Below, one piece after another: positions 1 to 7,078 of a stretch of 17,779 nt of DNA. A program made the position numbers and the translations under genes. Where the stretch lies: positions 1-17,779 of the forward strand of contig CALBSW010000130.1 of assembly GCA_937967465.1 (NCBI GenBank), in the 5' to 3' direction. The notes beneath the pieces are model-generated. The model worked only from the letters and a program-made list of their open reading frames with translations, ran no database searches and was not told the DNA's origin. Every line of letters begins with the position of its first letter. Positions within the stretch are counted from its first letter, which is position 1. Origin of the DNA: an uncultured Flavobacteriales bacterium. GTDB taxonomy: Bacteria; Bacteroidota; Bacteroidia; Flavobacteriales_D; Sanyastnellaceae.

Positions 1-231
1 CCGCATGTAGTAGTAGTGGACGAACGCGATGAACGTGATCAATCCACTCACGAGGAGCGAGGTACGCCACTTCTTGTCGACGTTCCACATCTCGAAGAAG
101 AAGAAAACAGAGGCGGCCATCATGGCCATGCAGCCCACGAAGAACGTGAAGCTGGTGATCGTGGTGATGTCAGCAGGATTGCCGAGATCCACGACGCCGA
201 CCATGTCGGCTGCGAAAAGTGCGAGGTTCAT
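1..231 (-). CDS. Proteorhodopsin-type microbial rhodopsin, N-terminal 77 residues (cut by window edge)
   Basis: The minus strand reads from an ATG at 231-229 without a stop to base 1, giving 77 codons of a retinal-binding, light-driven ion pump of the inner membrane. Visible are a short N-terminus, transmembrane helix A (about residues 28-47, FTFFVGCMAMMAASVFFFFE), a charged turn (VDKKWRTS, 51-58) and helix B ending in AFVHYYYMR (69-77). These match the A-B hairpin of proteorhodopsins. His72 sits where proteorhodopsins carry the helix B histidine that pairs with the proton acceptor; the sodium pump KR2 has a quite different helix B. The retinal lysine (helix G), the helix C motif and the spectral tuning residue lie outside the window, so ion specificity and colour cannot be read. 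It lies 120 nt downstream of maf on the same strand and probably has its own promoter. Sure of the family, less sure of the proton-pump assignment. Confidence 0.9.
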   Translation of the reverse strand, partial: MNLALFAADMVGVVDLGNPADITTITSFTFFVGCMAMMAASVFFFFEMWNVDKKWRTSLLVSGLITFIAFVHYYYMR

Positions 232-242
232 TTGTATTGTAT

Positions 243-276
243 GGTTTTGAACGTGTACAACGTACACACCAAAACC
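243..276. promoter_or_regulatory. Double inverted repeat upstream of the rhodopsin gene (candidate operator or 5'-leader hairpin)
   Basis: GGTTTTG (243-249) and CAAAACC (270-276) flank an inner perfect inverted repeat, GTGTAC (253-258) and GTACAC (262-267), separated by AAC. The element lies 12-45 nt before the rhodopsin ATG, in the AT-rich gap after maf. The inner half site contains TGTACA, a core reported for operators of the B12-dependent light-sensing MerR regulators CarH/LitR. Linking it to light control is an inference; a hairpin in the mRNA leader is the alternative. I found no convincing TAnnTTTG box here; TACGTTGT on the minus strand is only a weak match. Confidence 0.45.
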
Positions 277-351
277 GAAGCAGAGAGGGGTTGTTCAATG
301 ATTTTGCAAAAAAGGTGAACGTGAGAACCTGTTTTGCTGTCGTATTCGCTG

Positions 352-978
352 TCAATCAATGCGTTGCAAGCGAGAAAAAATTTTGTGCATCGGAAGCCCC
401 ATGACGGTGTAATAGCTCCCTTTTAAGGTGTGAATGGCGCAAGCGCCAATCAAATCCTGAGCGCCGTACCCTCCAGCTTTGTCGAACGGATGGTGGTATT
501 CGATGTAATGAGAGGCAAAGTCCGGCGTAATGTGTTCGAACGACACGTCGACGACGTCGTGGTCCGTTTGGAGGTCGTCCGGGTGGCGGCCATCCACCAC
601 ACAAAAAGCCGTCACCACTTGGTGCGTGTTGCCTGACAGGGTCATCAGCATCTCGTGGGCCTCTTTCGGGTCGGCTGGCTTCTCCAGTGTCCGTCCGTGG
701 AGCTGGACGACCGTGTCGCTCGTGATGAGGATGTCGTTCGGCTCGAGGTCACCCAATGCCGCCTTGGCCTTGAGTTCGCTGAGAAACCGCGGGATCTCCG
801 GGCCAGTGAGGGTGTCGGGGTACACTTCCTCCACTCCGATGGGCCGCACGTCAAAAGGGATGCCGAGCATGGACAGCAGTTGTTTGCGCCGCGGTGAAGC
901 GCTGGCCAGGATCAGGCGGCGTCCTTCCAGGCCGGGGAGCAGGGGGAGGGCGGAAGGCGAGTCGGGGACAATGTGCAT
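352..978 (-). CDS. maf: Maf family nucleoside triphosphate pyrophosphatase
   Basis: Cytoplasmic Maf/YhdE-type pyrophosphatase that hydrolyses non-canonical or pyrimidine nucleoside triphosphates (dTTP/UTP class) to the monophosphate and has been tied to septum control. Family motifs are in order: LASASPRRKQLL near residues 24-35 (substrate loop), ITSDTVV (catalytic Asp region, variant of the usual ADTVV), EKPADPKEAHEML, LSGNTHQVVTA and FDKAGGYGAQD near the C-terminus. From the ATG at 978 the protein has 208 residues, slightly longer than the usual 190-200. An in-frame ATG at 1014 would add 12 residues without family similarity, so 978 is preferred. It is divergent from guaA across a 101-nt gap (979-1079) and precedes the rhodopsin gene on the same strand. 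The exact substrate class is not certain. Confidence 0.93.
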   Translation of the reverse strand: MHIVPDSPSALPLLPGLEGRRLILASASPRRKQLLSMLGIPFDVRPIGVEEVYPDTLTGPEIPRFLSELKAKAALGDLEPNDILITSDTVVQLHGRTLEKPADPKEAHEMLMTLSGNTHQVVTAFCVVDGRHPDDLQTDHDVVDVSFEHITPDFASHYIEYHHPFDKAGGYGAQDLIGACAIHTLKGSYYTVMGLPMHKIFSRLQRID

Positions 979-1079
979 GGCGTGGTTCGTCGTTGGTGCA
1001 AAACAACACCTCAACCGGTTGTACGTTCAGGTGGAGGGGCGGTCCGGGGCCTGTAATTTCACCGGCTCAACCGCGCAGC
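979..1079. other. Divergent maf/guaA intergenic region
   Basis: This 101-nt stretch separates the two divergent starts and should contain promoters for both. On the minus strand TTGTTTTG is one base off TAnnTTTG and could serve maf. On the plus strand TAATTTCA (1054-1061) is a two-mismatch candidate for guaA. Neither has a well-placed -33 TTG, so I do not call either as a promoter. Confidence 0.3.
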
Positions 1080-2642
1080 ATGGACAGCATTCTCATTCTC
1101 GATTTCGGTTCCCAGTACACCCAGCTCATCGCACGCCGCGTGCGGGAGTTGAACACCTTTGCTGAAATCAAGCCGTGGAACGGCGACTGGCGTTCCCTGC
1201 TCGAGACGGCACCGGAAGACGATCCGCAGGGCCGTCAATGGAAAGGGGTCATCCTGTCGGGCAGCCCGCACAGTGTCCGGGACGCCGACGCCCCAGCGCC
1301 CGACCTGGAGGGAGTGCGCGGTCAGTGGCCGGTTCTTGGGGTCTGCTTCGGCGCCCAATGGCTCGCGCAGAATGGTGGAGGCAGTGTGGAGGCCAGCGAC
1401 AGCCGGGAATACGGCCGGGCCCACTTGTCCCACATCGACACGTCAGACCGCTTGTTTGCCGGCATGACCGAAGGCAAGGCCGTCTGGATGAGCCACGGTG
1501 ACACCATCCAAAGTGCAGGCGACCGCACGCGCATCACCTGCAGCACGCACGATGTCCAGTTCGCCGGTTTTGCCTTTGACGATGAGCCGACCTGGGGCAT
1601 CCAGTTCCACCCGGAAGTGTACCACAGCGAAGAGGGGTTGACCTTGCTCCGCAACTTCGTCCACGAGATCTGCGGATGCTCGGCAGATTGGACGCCGGCC
1701 CATTTCGTGGACACGACGGTGGCCGAACTGAAGGACAAGCTCGGGGATGACCGGGTTGTCCTCGGCCTGAGTGGCGGAGTCGATTCCAGCGTGGCGGCCA
1801 TGCTGCTTCACCGGGCCATCGGAGACCGCCTCCATTGCATCTTCGTCGACAACGGATTGCTCCGGAAGAACGAGTTCGAAGAGGTGCTCGAAGGCTACGA
1901 AGGCATGGGGCTCAATGTCAAAGGGGTCCGCGCAGCCGACCGGTTCTACACCGCCTTGGCTGGTGTCTCCGATCCGGAAGGCAAGCGAAAGGCCATCGGG
2001 GCCACCTTCATCGACGTGTTCGACCACGAGAGTGGCCTGTTGGACGGGGTCAAGTGGCTCGGCCAGGGCACCATTTACCCGGATGTGATCGAAAGTGTAT
2101 CGGCCACCGGCGGCCCAAGTGCCACGATCAAGAGCCACCACAACGTGGGAGGACTTCCGGACTACATGAAGCTCCAAGTGGTGGAGCCGCTCCGCATGCT
2201 CTTCAAGGACGAAGTGCGTCGGGTGGGCCGCGAGATGGGGCTCGATCCACAATTGCTGGGCCGCCACCCATTCCCGGGGCCAGGTCTGGGCATCCGCATC
2301 CTCGGCGAAGTGAATGCCGACAACGTGAAGTTGTTGCAGGACGCCGACCGCATCTGGATTGACAAACTGCGCGAACATGGCCACTACGACCGGGTCTGGC
2401 AGGCGGGCACCATTCTCCTGCCCGTCCAAAGCGTGGGGGTCATGGGCGATGAGCGCACTTATGAGCAAGCCGTGGCCCTGCGTGCCGTGAGCTCGACGGA
2501 CGGCATGACGGCCGACTGGGTCGATTTTCCGCACGCCTTCCTCGCGGAGGTTTCAAACGCCATCATCAACAAGGTCCGCGGCATCAACCGCGTGGTCTAC
2601 GACATTTCATCCAAGCCTCCGGCCACCATCGAATGGGAATGA
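1080..2642 (+). CDS. guaA: GMP synthase (glutamine-hydrolysing)
   Basis: Converts XMP, ATP and glutamine to GMP, the last step of guanine nucleotide synthesis. The 520-residue protein has the full two-domain layout. The N-terminal class I glutamine amidotransferase shows the triad Cys89 (in GVCFGAQ, with Phe where many homologues have Tyr), His177 and Glu179 (in FHPEV). The ATP pyrophosphatase domain shows SGGVDSS at 231-237, then VDNGLLRKNE, GQGTIYPDVIES and KSHHNVGG. The C-terminal dimerisation domain shows GRHPFPGPGLGIRILGE and ends in the canonical KPPATIEWE. The start is the ATG at 1080 because MDSILILDFGSQYTQL is the normal N-terminus; the frame is open further upstream but without homology. 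The stop overlaps the ATG of the next gene (ATGA at 2639-2642), implying translational coupling. Confidence 0.98.
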   Translation: MDSILILDFGSQYTQLIARRVRELNTFAEIKPWNGDWRSLLETAPEDDPQGRQWKGVILSGSPHSVRDADAPAPDLEGVRGQWPVLGVCFGAQWLAQNGGGSVEASDSREYGRAHLSHIDTSDRLFAGMTEGKAVWMSHGDTIQSAGDRTRITCSTHDVQFAGFAFDDEPTWGIQFHPEVYHSEEGLTLLRNFVHEICGCSADWTPAHFVDTTVAELKDKLGDDRVVLGLSGGVDSSVAAMLLHRAIGDRLHCIFVDNGLLRKNEFEEVLEGYEGMGLNVKGVRAADRFYTALAGVSDPEGKRKAIGATFIDVFDHESGLLDGVKWLGQGTIYPDVIESVSATGGPSATIKSHHNVGGLPDYMKLQVVEPLRMLFKDEVRRVGREMGLDPQLLGRHPFPGPGLGIRILGEVNADNVKLLQDADRIWIDKLREHGHYDRVWQAGTILLPVQSVGVMGDERTYEQAVALRAVSSTDGMTADWVDFPHAFLAEVSNAIINKVRGINRVVYDISSKPPATIEWE

Positions 2643-4246
2643 TGCGCGCGCTCCTTCGCGGGGGTTGTTGCCTCCTTGGACTCTGGTCGGCCCTTGCATG
2701 GGCCCAGCCGGCGGAGCGCACCCACTCGGTTCAGCGCAAGGAGACGGCTTACGGCATTGCCAAGCAATACGGCGTCGACCTGAACGCTTTGTTTGATCTC
2801 AACCCGTGGGCGGAATCCGGCATCCGCAAAGGCGATGTCCTGCGCATTCCGTCACCCGTTGTGGAGGGCACGGAAGCCACGAATGCAGCAGTTCGTCCTG
2901 TGGCTGTTGCACCGGAGGATGTGCCGCAAGACCAGCCTCGCCCGACGGCTACCCAGTTAGCGTTGGATGCCCCAACCGCTGTCGCATTGGACAGCCTGCC
3001 TGCAGGCGAAGGCGGCGAAAGTGGGACGGGCGTCGAGGTGCCTCGGGGCCGTCCCGTTCCGCCGGTCTGGCCGGAAGACACATTGAATGTGGCGGTGTTC
3101 TTGCCGTTCTCGGCAGGGGAGGACAGCCTGGGGCGACAGGCACTGCGGTTGCGTGAAATTGCCAAGGACGCGGCGGCAGGGGTTCGGCTCGCGCTGGACT
3201 CAGGTCGTTGGCTCGGGGCCCACGTGGACGTGCGGTTCTTCGACTCCGGATTGGACACCGCTGGGGTGATGAAGTGCAGCGCGTCGTCGCTGGATACGTT
3301 GGAATTCGACGTGGACATTGCGGTGGGCCCACTGCGTCGCCCAGCATTGAAAGCGGTGCGCTCCTGGCCAAGAATGCAAGGAGCGGTCCACTTGGTGCTG
3401 ACCGACCTCGGTGCCGCAACCGCGGAGGGCGCGCCAGGCCTCCTGTTTCCATACACACAGTCTGGGCCCCGCATGGCCTTGCTCGCCCAACGCGTGGCCG
3501 AGGAGCATGTTGGCGAGCGGGTGATGATGTTGGCATCCGGCGACATCCGAAACCTGCGCAACGAGGACGCCTTTCGGGCAGGTTGGGCGGAAGCTGAAGT
3601 GGACTCCACGACCACGCTCGTGGAGGTGGAGGTGAGTTCGCGCGGCTTGGGGTCACTTCGGGACAGCTTGACCGATGTGCGACGCAACGTGCTGGTTGTG
3701 CCCGGGGGCAAGGCCAGTCGGTCTTTCGCCGGGGTGCTTCAAACGGAAATCCAGCTCGGCGACACCATGGAATTCGTTCTGTACGCCGACGGCAGTTGGC
3801 GGGACTTCGAGTTTCTCGATGCCGGGCTGATGGACCACGTGGGCCTGACGGTGGCCGATGGTGGTGGCGCGTTGGCTGACAGTGTGGCGGGCGTGGCCGC
3901 TTCGGATTCTCTGCGCACGGCACGTCTCCGCCGGTTGGCCATCCTGCGGGGTGGTCCGGTGGGCCAATACGGGGTGCTCGCCCACGACCTCCTTCACGAG
4001 GCCTTGCTCTGGACGGCAGGACATGGGCGGCTTTGGCCGCAGCGCCTGGCGTCTGGGGAGGGTTTGATCCGGCCCAAGGGCGAGAAAGGGCTCATGCACA
4101 CATTCTCCTGGGTGCCCCACTCCGGGCCGGGTTCTGGATTGGTCAATTCACACGCACGGTTGTTGCACCTCGATGACCTCCGGTGGATTGAGGGTGGCCG
4201 TCCTGCGCCCACTCCTTTGGAACTTGCATTCCCAGACGATGAGTGA
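2639..4246 (+). CDS. LysM-domain protein with a periplasmic-binding-protein-like (ABC substrate-binding/PBP1 type) domain
   Basis: An exported 535-residue protein of unknown exact role. Residues 1-23 form a signal peptide ending in LAWA|Q. A single LysM domain (about 28-72, HSVQRKETAYGIAKQYGV to GDVLRIP) should bind peptidoglycan. A low-complexity Pro/Ala/Val linker (about 75-140) leads to a domain of about 300 residues starting at DTLNVAVFLPFS (about 145). Its LNVAVFLPF strand, the following helix with AAGVRLALDSG, the DVRFFDSG segment and DIAVGPLRRPALKAV resemble type I periplasmic binding proteins (amino-acid/LIV-like ABC receptors). The same arrangement downstream of guaA is known in Flavobacteriales. 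Start: ATGs at 2633, 2639 and 2642 compete; 2639 makes the ATGA overlap with guaA. It overlaps hemF by 8 nt. No transporter genes are nearby, so it is more likely an envelope sensor or scaffold than an uptake receptor. That is inference. Confidence 0.85.
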   Translation: MMRALLRGGCCLLGLWSALAWAQPAERTHSVQRKETAYGIAKQYGVDLNALFDLNPWAESGIRKGDVLRIPSPVVEGTEATNAAVRPVAVAPEDVPQDQPRPTATQLALDAPTAVALDSLPAGEGGESGTGVEVPRGRPVPPVWPEDTLNVAVFLPFSAGEDSLGRQALRLREIAKDAAAGVRLALDSGRWLGAHVDVRFFDSGLDTAGVMKCSASSLDTLEFDVDIAVGPLRRPALKAVRSWPRMQGAVHLVLTDLGAATAEGAPGLLFPYTQSGPRMALLAQRVAEEHVGERVMMLASGDIRNLRNEDAFRAGWAEAEVDSTTTLVEVEVSSRGLGSLRDSLTDVRRNVLVVPGGKASRSFAGVLQTEIQLGDTMEFVLYADGSWRDFEFLDAGLMDHVGLTVADGGGALADSVAGVAASDSLRTARLRRLAILRGGPVGQYGVLAHDLLHEALLWTAGHGRLWPQRLASGEGLIRPKGEKGLMHTFSWVPHSGPGSGLVNSHARLLHLDDLRWIEGGRPAPTPLELAFPDDE

Positions 4247-5159
4247 GTCTTTCCTTCAGCGCGTCCAGTCCGCATTTCGACAGCTACAGGATGAACAGGT
4301 GGCGGCCCTGTCCGAATTGGACGGTGCGCTGGAACAGGTGCGCGACACTTGGGACCGGCCAGGCGGTGGGGGTGGAGATACCCGGATCTTGCAGAAGGGG
4401 CGCCTGATTGAAAAAGGGGGACTCAATTTCTCTGCCGTCGAGGGCCCTGTCAGCCCAGGGCTGAAGCAACAACTCCATACCGAGGCGAGCCGTTTCGCCG
4501 CCACAGGAGTGAGCAGTGTCCTGCACCCGCACAATCCGCATGTGCCCATCATCCACATGAATGTCCGCTATTTCTCGCTTGACGACGGGACGTGGTGGTT
4601 CGGTGGGGGCATCGATTTGACGCCGCATTATGTCGTGGAGGCCGAGGCCCGCGCGTTCCACGCCGATCTCCGGGCGGTGTGCGACCGACATGCCGTGGCG
4701 GATTACCCCGCTTTCAAGGCGTGGGCTGACCGCTATTTCTACAGCCCGCATCGGGGGGAGTCCCGCGGAGTGGGCGGCATTTTCTTCGACCACCTGGGCC
4801 GGGACGGCGAAGTGGATCGGGACGCAGCATTGGCCTTCTGTCTTGATCTCGCAGGTCAATACGCTGCCATCTATGGGCGCCGGGCCGCAGCGTTTGCTGA
4901 CGCCGATGTGACGGAGCAACACCGCCGCTGGCAGGGGCTTCGCCGAGGGCGGTATGTGGAATTCAACCTGGTCCACGACCGGGGTACCCGATTTGGACTC
5001 GTGTCGGGTGGGCGCACGGAGAGCATTCTGATGAGCTTGCCGGCCCGTGCGGAATGGGCCTATGACCACCAGCCCGAAACCGGGAGTCCAGAGGCCGACA
5101 CGCTGGAGATCCTGCGCCGCGGGGAAGCCGGCACGGATTGGCTCGGTCTCAACCCCTGA
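4239..5159 (+). CDS. hemF: Oxygen-dependent coproporphyrinogen III oxidase
   Basis: Cytoplasmic enzyme that uses O2 to decarboxylate two propionates of coproporphyrinogen III to vinyl groups, giving protoporphyrinogen IX in haem synthesis. The 306-residue product is of normal length and carries the family signatures in order: GGGGGDTRILQKG, EKGGLNFSAVEG, HPHNPHVPIIHMNVRYF, WWFGGGIDLTPHYV, FYSPHRGESRGVGGIFFDHL, RWQGLRRGRYVEFNLVHDRG and GRTESILMSLP. The start MSESFLQRV at 4239 is chosen because upstream in-frame sequence (from 4173) lies inside the previous gene and has no homology. It overlaps the LysM gene by 8 nt, so the three plus-strand genes are probably one transcript. Its presence implies haem synthesis under aerobic conditions. 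Its stop codon abuts the queE stop. Confidence 0.98.
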   Translation: MSESFLQRVQSAFRQLQDEQVAALSELDGALEQVRDTWDRPGGGGGDTRILQKGRLIEKGGLNFSAVEGPVSPGLKQQLHTEASRFAATGVSSVLHPHNPHVPIIHMNVRYFSLDDGTWWFGGGIDLTPHYVVEAEARAFHADLRAVCDRHAVADYPAFKAWADRYFYSPHRGESRGVGGIFFDHLGRDGEVDRDAALAFCLDLAGQYAAIYGRRAAAFADADVTEQHRRWQGLRRGRYVEFNLVHDRGTRFGLVSGGRTESILMSLPARAEWAYDHQPETGSPEADTLEILRRGEAGTDWLGLNP

Positions 5160-5166
5160 TCAGGGG
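5153..5166. repeat. 14-bp perfect palindrome spanning the two abutting stop codons of hemF and queE
   Basis: CCCCTGATCAGGGG is its own reverse complement. Its centre is TGA (hemF stop, 5157-5159) followed directly by TCA (queE stop on the other strand, 5160-5162). Folded as RNA it gives a 5-bp CCCCU/AGGGG stem with a GAUC loop, from either direction. There is no U-tract, so a role as a bidirectional terminator is only possible, not shown. Confidence 0.6.
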
Positions 5167-5768
5167 ATCCCGATGTACTTGTGGGTCTGCAGGCTGATGC
5201 GCCAGCCTGGCCGCTGTCCGATCCATCCGAGGATCAGGGGGGTGTTCTCCTCGCGTTTGTCCCATTCGGGCTGAAGAAACCGCTCGCATTCGGCGGCCAC
5301 GTGCTCGGCATGTCCAGCGGCCCACTCGAGGTCGCTTCGGTGAAAGACGACCACCTTGAGTTCGTGGGCGAGCGGGTACACCTCGGGCAGGCAGGCCTTG
5401 AATTTCTTCGGAGACAGCGTGACCCAGTCCCAATCCCCGGTCAACGGATGGGCGCCGCTGGTTTCGATGTGGGTGCGGAGCCCAGCCGCCTTCAAGGCTG
5501 CAGTGAGCGGCGCGAGGTCGTACATGGCGGGTTCACCGCCCGTCACCACGACGACTTGTCGGCCGCTGTCGAGGGCGTCGGCCACCATGTCCTCGACGGT
5601 CTGTCGGGGGTGGGCGTTGGGGTCCCAGCTTTCCTTGACATCACACCAGACGCACCCTACGTCACACCCTCCCAGCCGAATGAACCAGCTGGGCGTGCCC
5701 GTGTGGGCGCCTTCTCCCTGCACCGTGGCGAAGGATTCCATCACGGGGTAGGTGGTCGGTGCACTCAT
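5160..5768 (-). CDS. queE: 7-carboxy-7-deazaguanine synthase (radical SAM)
   Basis: Radical SAM enzyme that contracts the ring of 6-carboxytetrahydropterin to 7-carboxy-7-deazaguanine, on the path to preQ0 and tRNA queuosine. The 202-residue protein has ESFATVQGEGAHTGTPSWFI at the N-terminus, typical of QueE, the cluster motif Cys35-X3-Cys39-X2-Cys42 (GGCDVGCVWCD) and the SAM-binding GGEP at 77-80. HIETSG and VTLSPKKFK follow, also typical. Its ATG overlaps the rimO stop (ATGA), so it is the last gene of the ribosomal-protein/ftsY/rimO transcript. queD, queC and queF are not in the window. Confidence 0.96.
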   Translation of the reverse strand: MSAPTTYPVMESFATVQGEGAHTGTPSWFIRLGGCDVGCVWCDVKESWDPNAHPRQTVEDMVADALDSGRQVVVVTGGEPAMYDLAPLTAALKAAGLRTHIETSGAHPLTGDWDWVTLSPKKFKACLPEVYPLAHELKVVVFHRSDLEWAAGHAEHVAAECERFLQPEWDKREENTPLILGWIGQRPGWRISLQTHKYIGIP

Positions 5769-7078
5769 GCCAAGCGGCCGAAGAGATCGAATTCGGTGGC
5801 GGACTCGATGGTCACGTCGGCAAAGTCACCGAGGCGGACATAGGTGTCGGCGCCGCCTTCGACCCGGACCTCGCAGTCCACGTCGGGGCTGTCAAACTGC
5901 GTGCGGCCGACGAAGATGCCGGCGTCGTTGCGGTCAAACAGCACCTTGAAGGTCTTGCCGACCTTGGCCGCATTGAGCTCGGCGCTGATGCCGGCCTGCA
6001 GGCCCATCACGTCCTCCACACGCTGGCGCTTGACCTCCTCCGGGACATCGTCTTCCATGGTGTAGGCGTGGGTGTCCTCTTCGTGGCTGTAAGTGAAGCA
6101 CCCCAGGCGATCGAAGCGGCTCTCGGCCACCCAGTCCATCATTTCCTTGTGGTCGTCCTCGGATTCGCCGGGGAAGCCACAGATGAGGGTGGTCCGGATG
6201 GCGATGTTGGGCACACGGGACCGGATGTCGGCCAGGAGCTTGGCAGTCTTCTCGCGGGTGATGCCGCGGCGCATGTTCTTCAGCACCTGGTCGGCGCCGT
6301 GCTGCAGCGGCATGTCGAGGTAGTTGCAGACGTTGTCCCGCTCGGCCATCACGTCGAGCACGTCCATGGGGAAGCCGCTCGGGAAGGCGTAATGCAGGCG
6401 AATCCACTCGATGCCATCCACATCACTCAGGCGACGCACCAGCTCTGCCAGGCGGCGCTCCTTGTAGAGGTCGAGGCCGTAGTAGGTGAGGTCCTGCGCG
6501 ATGAGGATCAGCTCCTTGACGCCTTGTTCGACCAGACCTTCGGCCTGCTTGACCAATTCCTCGATGGGGGTGGAGCGGTGCTTGCCCCGCATCAACGGGA
6601 TCGCGCAAAACGCGCAGGGGCGGTCGCAACCCTCGGCAATCTTCAGGTAGGCGTAATGCTGGGGCGTGGTCAGGAGGCGTTCGCCGACCAGCTCCTTGCG
6701 GTAGTCCGCGTTGAGGGTCTTGAGGAGCTTGGGCAGCTCCCGCGTGCCGAAGTAGGCATCGACCTCCGGGATTTCTTCGGAGAGTTCGTCGCGGTAGCGT
6801 TCGCTCAGGCAGCCCGTCACGTAGACGCGCTCGACCCGTCCGTCCTGCTTCGCGCCGGCGAATTGGAGGATGGTCTCAATGCTCTGCTGCTTGGCGCTCT
6901 CGATGAAGCCGCACGTGTTGATGATGACCACGGGTGCTGCATCGATGGGCGTGTCGTGGGAAACGTCGAAGTCGTTGGCCCGAAGCTGGTTCATGAGCAC
7001 CTCTGAGTCGAAGGTGTTCTTGGCGCAGCCGAGGGTGACCACGTGGGCGCGTCGGCGGGAGGCGGTGCGGGCTCTCAT
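5765..7078 (-). CDS. rimO: Ribosomal protein S12 methylthiotransferase (radical SAM)
   Basis: Adds a methylthio group to the conserved aspartate of ribosomal protein S12, using two [4Fe-4S] clusters. The 437-residue protein has the UPF0004 domain with Cys18 (TLGCAKN), Cys56 (NTCGFI) and Cys90 (VTGCLSERY), the radical SAM motif Cys151-X3-Cys155-X2-Cys158 (GCDRPCAFCAIP), MRGKHRS, LHYAFPSGFP, YLDMPLQHGADQVLKNMRRG, TTLICGFPGE and a C-terminal TRAM domain (from about 370; GRTQFDSPDVD). The pattern TLGCAKN with LIAQD and RGKHRS separates RimO from MiaB. Both ends overlap neighbours by 4 nt (ftsY stop upstream, queE start downstream), so translation is probably coupled. Confidence 0.97.
   Translation of the reverse strand: MRARTASRRRAHVVTLGCAKNTFDSEVLMNQLRANDFDVSHDTPIDAAPVVIINTCGFIESAKQQSIETILQFAGAKQDGRVERVYVTGCLSERYRDELSEEIPEVDAYFGTRELPKLLKTLNADYRKELVGERLLTTPQHYAYLKIAEGCDRPCAFCAIPLMRGKHRSTPIEELVKQAEGLVEQGVKELILIAQDLTYYGLDLYKERRLAELVRRLSDVDGIEWIRLHYAFPSGFPMDVLDVMAERDNVCNYLDMPLQHGADQVLKNMRRGITREKTAKLLADIRSRVPNIAIRTTLICGFPGESEDDHKEMMDWVAESRFDRLGCFTYSHEEDTHAYTMEDDVPEEVKRQRVEDVMGLQAGISAELNAAKVGKTFKVLFDRNDAGIFVGRTQFDSPDVDCEVRVEGGADTYVRLGDFADVTIESATEFDLFGRLA

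Noticed and set aside
1018..1027. GTTGTACGTTC-like string before guaA resembling part of the rhodopsin inverted repeat
   Set aside because: Only a single half site without an inverted partner; the similarity is short enough to be chance.
1443..2534. 363-codon minus-strand frame opposite guaA
   Set aside because: guaA is unambiguous; the mirror frame has no motif.
5759..7006. 415-codon plus-strand frame opposite rimO
   Set aside because: The rimO reading shows all catalytic cysteines; the opposite frame has no recognisable motif and arises from GC-rich codon use.
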